The position numbers and the translations under genes are program-made. Shown here piece by piece: positions 57,971 through 64,000 of a stretch of 64,000 nucleotides of DNA. The stretch is taken from NCBI RefSeq assembly GCF_029873635.1, contig NC_080418.1:13805562-13869561 (forward strand), written 5' to 3'. This stretch comes from Malania oleifera (taxonomy: Eukaryota; Streptophyta; Magnoliopsida; Santalales; Ximeniaceae). The notes beneath the pieces were generated by a model, which was not told where the DNA came from, did not search any database, and was given only the letters and a program-made list of their open reading frames with translations. Positions within the stretch are counted from its first letter, which is position 1. Each line of letters begins with the position of its first letter.

Positions 57971-58684
57971 ACTTGAGTTAGGGGGATCTTATCTTAGATG
58001 AGTGTTCCCTTAAGAAAGCACTCCGATATTTCAAAATTTACCAATGCTTTTGTAATAAACTTATATATATATATATATAACATTATACAGACTAATAGGT
58101 CCCCAGTCTTTTAAGCACTGAGAATTCTTTGACTTAGGGATGAGAGTGATGTTTGTTTTATTCCACTCCTTAAGCATAAAACCGTTTACAAAGAAATGTT
58201 TGCACACAGCAAAAATGCCGTTGCCAATAAAATCTCAGAATTTATGATAAAAGCTACCTGAAAACCCATTTGGTCCAGGAGCTTTGGATCCTCCGATCTG
58301 AAAAGCAGCCACTTTGATCTCCTCAAAAGAGAAATCCTTCATCAGCCTCGTCATTAATAGACTCTTTAACGGAAGAAACAAACTCCTCCATCCGGTGAGG
58401 TGAAGAGGACTGACACAAATTCTTGTAGAAGTCAACCACCTGCTCTCTAATTTGGTCATTCTGTCTTTACTCTTCAGAGCAGGCACAAAGATCATATGGA
58501 AATAATTGGTTGCCTTCAATTCTAGGCTCTTTTCATATTCATCGATCTGTGTGTGTGTGTGTTTCACATGGACGCTGGCATATGTTTCTTTAATTCCTCT
58601 TCTATGCGACAGGGTTTCAGTTAATATGATACAAAGTAATGCCAACGACGACTGATTACCATAAAAAATTTCCAATTGCACCAA
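57715..58684 (-). pseudogene. L1-type LINE reverse transcriptase fragment
   Basis: Minus strand from 58684: FSFEEIKVAAFQIGGSKAPG with PNGFSGSFYHKF (a plant L1 RT block), NKTNITLIPKSKN, GPISLYNV, then after a gap KILERMGFPARWIQWVDQC. Stops and shifts are frequent and the block between is shortened. It lies about 250 bp downstream of the TPI stop codon, in the same orientation. Confidence 0.88.
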
Positions 58685-58792
58685 AGGTATTCATATGAAA
58701 CAAGAAATTCATATTGAAATATATAAAAAAAAAAAATCTCATAAATTTCAAAACAAGCATCCCCTCATTTAAAGTAGTGAGAAAATCCCTAA

Positions 58793-58798
58793 TTTATT
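58793..58798 (-). terminator. Poly(A) signal candidate of the TPI gene
   Basis: AATAAA on the minus strand, about 135 nt after the TPI stop codon. Confidence 0.55.
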
Positions 58799-58932
58799 TT
58801 CATGAAAACCTTGAAAGGCCTAGTCCAGGTATAGTCACTACAGCAGGGTGCCAAAATTTAACTTGCTCAAAAAGCATTATGGGAAGGCGTTAAGAGGAAC
58901 GATTCTGCCCTGCTGCTGGTTCCAAACTCTTT

Positions 58933-61751
<2,819 letters not shown>

Positions 61752-62159
61752 CTGTAAACAGAAGGATCAGTTTTCAAAATATAAAGCATTTTTTTTTTCC
61801 CAATTTTATGAGAACAATGGATAATATGTATAATACTGAAAATAAACAGATCACAAACTTGAAAGACAAGAATCTCTCAGAAAAAAACAGAATCTCTGAA
61901 TATTTATAATGTAAAATTCAAAACAGATTTGCCAGAAATGCACATTTTATGAATTTACTGGGCAACATTTGTAAAGATTATGCTCCAACAATCAAGGTAG
62001 ACACAGACACCAACAATGTGTGTTTTTTTTCCAGACAATGTTAAACAATAAAGTTGACTACACTCTTCTAGGAAAATAGTAAATGCTTAAAAATGAGCTC
62101 CACCTCAGACATGATCTTGTCGCAGCCTATCCTAGATTTATTACTGTTTGATGTCTCTC
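61752..62159 (-). other. TPI: TPI intron upstream of the first visible exon
   Basis: The acceptor TTTACAG ends at 61752 on the minus strand. No match to the expected preceding TPI exon (around AAQNCWVKKGGAFTGE) was found between here and 64000, so this intron is longer than 2.2 kb or the exon lies beyond the window. Confidence 0.6.
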
Positions 62160-62514
62160 TCATAAATTTTTTTTTTTTTTTTTTTTCAATTGAGGAAAAC
62201 AACACATGCAGGGGAGGGGGAAGGAGACAAGGGTTGATATACATCATTTGCCTAGAGTCTAACTTAAGATTTTAGGTTAAATGGTTGCTTAACATGGTAT
62301 AAGAACCAGGTTACCAAGAGGTCATGGGTTCTATTCTTGTTGCCCACATTTATTGTTTGCTTGTAAAAAAATTATGTTGTTCCCCATGTTGGACTTTCAT
62401 TGTTTTTTTATCTTTCCACATGCAATCGGAGCGCATAAGGAATCTTAAGGCTTGATATGATTGTTGACCCACAGCCTAAAAGGTTAATCTTTTAGGTTAA
62501 GTGGTTGCTTAACA
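62160..62514 (+). mobile_element. TRIM (miniature LTR retrotransposon)
   Basis: Two short direct repeats end TTAGGTTAARTGGTTGCTTAACA (62294 and 62514; words CACATGCA, TTGATAT and GCCTA are also shared in order). The right copy starts TGTTGGACTT at 62397, so LTRs are about 118 bp. The left one is followed at 62295 by TGGTATAAGAACC, a two-base variant of the initiator-Met primer site. No coding region is present. The left border is uncertain because of a T run. Confidence 0.65.
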
Positions 62515-62722
62515 AAGACTTCAAGCAAAACTGTTAAACCTTAAGTTCAGTTAACAGAAAAGATCACTTTCCTCCACCAATCTGATTTCCTTTAAATGGT
62601 ATAGGAAATAAGAAACAGATAAACAAACGGAAATAAAAAGAAACAAACTCAGCCCATAACCCACATTTGAGACAAACCTCCATGAATTCTGCTGGTAACA
62701 ATGACAACCTCAATAATGATTA

Positions 62723-63605
62723 CAACAACAACAACAACAAGCCTTAAGTCCCACTAAGTGAGGTCTACGTGAATCCTTTTCTCTGCCAATTCACACAATC
62801 AAGGGCATTTTCCTCAACTAATTTATGAGTTTCTTGATCCTTCCTCACAACCTCATTCCAAATTATTTTAGGTCCACTCATTCCTCTTCTAATACCATTA
62901 ACAACAACTGAATCGCTCCTCCTCACTAGCCCACTATTTGGCCTTCATTCCAAATGCACAAACCATCTAAAGCACCCCTCCCTATCTTATCTTCTACTAG
63001 TTCTATTCCTAACTTGTTGCAAATTTTCATTTCTTAATTTATCATTTAGTACTTTTCCACTCATCCACCTTAGTATTGCATTTTGGAAGCTTTAACTTTT
63101 TTAAGTTATATTTTATTTGTCCAGCATTTTGATCCATAAAGCATGGCTGGTCTTTTGGTCCTATAGAATTTCCCTTCTAATTTTAAGGTATCCTACAATT
63201 GTATAGCAAGCTCGAAGTACTCCTACATTTTATCCAACCTACTTTAACTTTATGTCCTACATCCTCTTCAGTTCCTCTTTCCACTTGCATGAGAGATCCA
63301 AAATATAGATATCTACTAGTGTTGTTTATTTGTTGATTATCAAGCATAATCTTACCTTTGATATTCCTCCTTATGTGGCTGAAATTACATTTCATATATT
63401 CAATCTTGTTTCTACTTATCCTAAAACCTTTAGACTCTAAATTTGTTCTCTGAAGTTCTAACTTAGATTCCACCCCGCTTCTACTTTCATAAATTAGAAC
63501 AATATCATCTGCGAACAATATACGCCATGGGATCTTGGTTTGAATATCCTAGTGAGTTCATCAATCACTAAAGCAAATAGATAATGATTATAAGTAGAAT
63601 CTTGT
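62723..63605 (-). mobile_element. RTE-type LINE, 3' fragment
   Basis: Minus strand: YLFALVIDELTR (about 63600-63565), a frameshift, then MFADDIVLIYESRSGVESKL (63518 onward) with the RT catalytic ADD, RGTEEDVGHKVKVGWIK and LLYNCRIP. The 3' end has the TTAGTGGGACTT-like tail and a (TTG)n run, on the plus strand CAACAACAACAACAAG at 62725-62741, typical of RTE elements. It is 5' truncated and lies upstream of the visible TPI exons. Confidence 0.85.
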
Positions 63606-64000
63606 TCAGGGCATTATACTTGCCTATGGCCACTTATCTTGTGTGCATGGATGGGTTACCATCATGTAAATACTAGAATAGTTTTATTGCTTGGGTAATT
63701 CTGTCCTAGTGTAAAAATGAGAGTATGACTCCTCAAACAGTTTGATGTTTCCTCGTGTCGGAGCTAAAATAACATATAAAGCTCTTAAGAGGAGGGTGAG
63801 TGTTTATCAATCTTGTAAAACTCACTACTCATTGTAAACATGTTGCCTCCTTTGTTAGACACACATTGCTTGCAAAGGTGTTGCTTAATAAATTACGTTG
63901 CTTCAATGTTTATTGCTTGCTTGCTTCTTTATTTATTTATTTTATTTTATTGCTTGCTTGCTTACTTTCATGAATTGTTTACTGCTTCCGCTTACATTTC
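63606..64000. other. Unassigned sequence at window end
   Basis: No ORF, exon of TPI or repeat end recognised; ends in a 'ttgcttgcttgc' low-complexity stretch. Confidence 0.4.

Noticed and set aside
62268..62480. tRNA-derived SINE
   Set aside because: The 'ggtcatgggttc' part resembles a B box, but the paired ends and adjacent primer-site-like sequence fit a TRIM better.

Overview
This is a 64 kb piece of a plant nuclear genome, most likely a eudicot. It is AT-rich, carries plant-specific retrotransposon lineages (chromodomain Ty3/Gypsy of the Tekay type, Athila-type Ty3/Gypsy, SIRE-like and other Ty1/Copia, L1 and RTE LINEs, a TRIM, hAT and Mutator-like MITEs) and has one intron-containing host gene. 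The species cannot be named from the sequence. I found no tRNA, rRNA, CRISPR array or intact transposon ORF.

Layout. 1-9275 is a decayed chromodomain Gypsy element (A) whose 5' LTR starts outside the window; solo LTR B sits in its 3' non-coding part. A is itself inserted in the 5' LTR of element C (9276-13253), a gag-only deletion derivative. 13254-14645 is AT-rich and unassigned. 14646-15581 is a complete non-autonomous hAT-like element with an 8-bp target duplication. 15590-19555 holds an LTR-like fragment and a truncated SIRE-like Copia (M, minus strand). A second hAT-like end lies at 19561-20003, then unassigned AT-rich DNA.

21706-52060 is a nest. The 5' LTR of Gypsy element H (begins 21706, ends 42623) is split by Athila-type element K (21750-36198) and by solo LTR G (38643-42055). 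K contains solo LTRs D (27489-29404) and E (32712-34768); G contains solo LTR F (39443-41985). The short H interior is cut by truncated Copia J (43404-47246). It is followed by LTR fragment I and a second H-type LTR (H', 48217-52060), which contains Copia solo LTR L (49652-51817). B, D, E, F, G, K and L are supported by 5-bp target duplications, read exactly or with one mismatch.

53032-57970 is a tandem duplication carrying pieces of an L1 LINE. 58933-61751 (minus) holds the last six exons of a cytosolic triosephosphate isomerase gene. It ends the host-gene content; the first exons lie beyond the window, across an intron of more than 2.2 kb that contains a TRIM and an RTE LINE fragment.

The most interesting signal is inside the LTRs. 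Unrelated Gypsy and Copia families carry arrays of dyad-symmetric CG-rich motifs (cores GTCGAC, TCGACG, CGGCGACG) just upstream of their TATA box. The Gypsy LTRs share a later block with a TGAGA-N4-TCTCA hairpin and a TTTTTCAG acceptor-like site. Their middle parts carry tandem hairpins whose loops are conserved while the stems change in compensating ways, most clearly in LTR C (12018-12170) and LTRs B/F. I read these as structured or regulatory modules of LTR RNA or DNA; function is inference.
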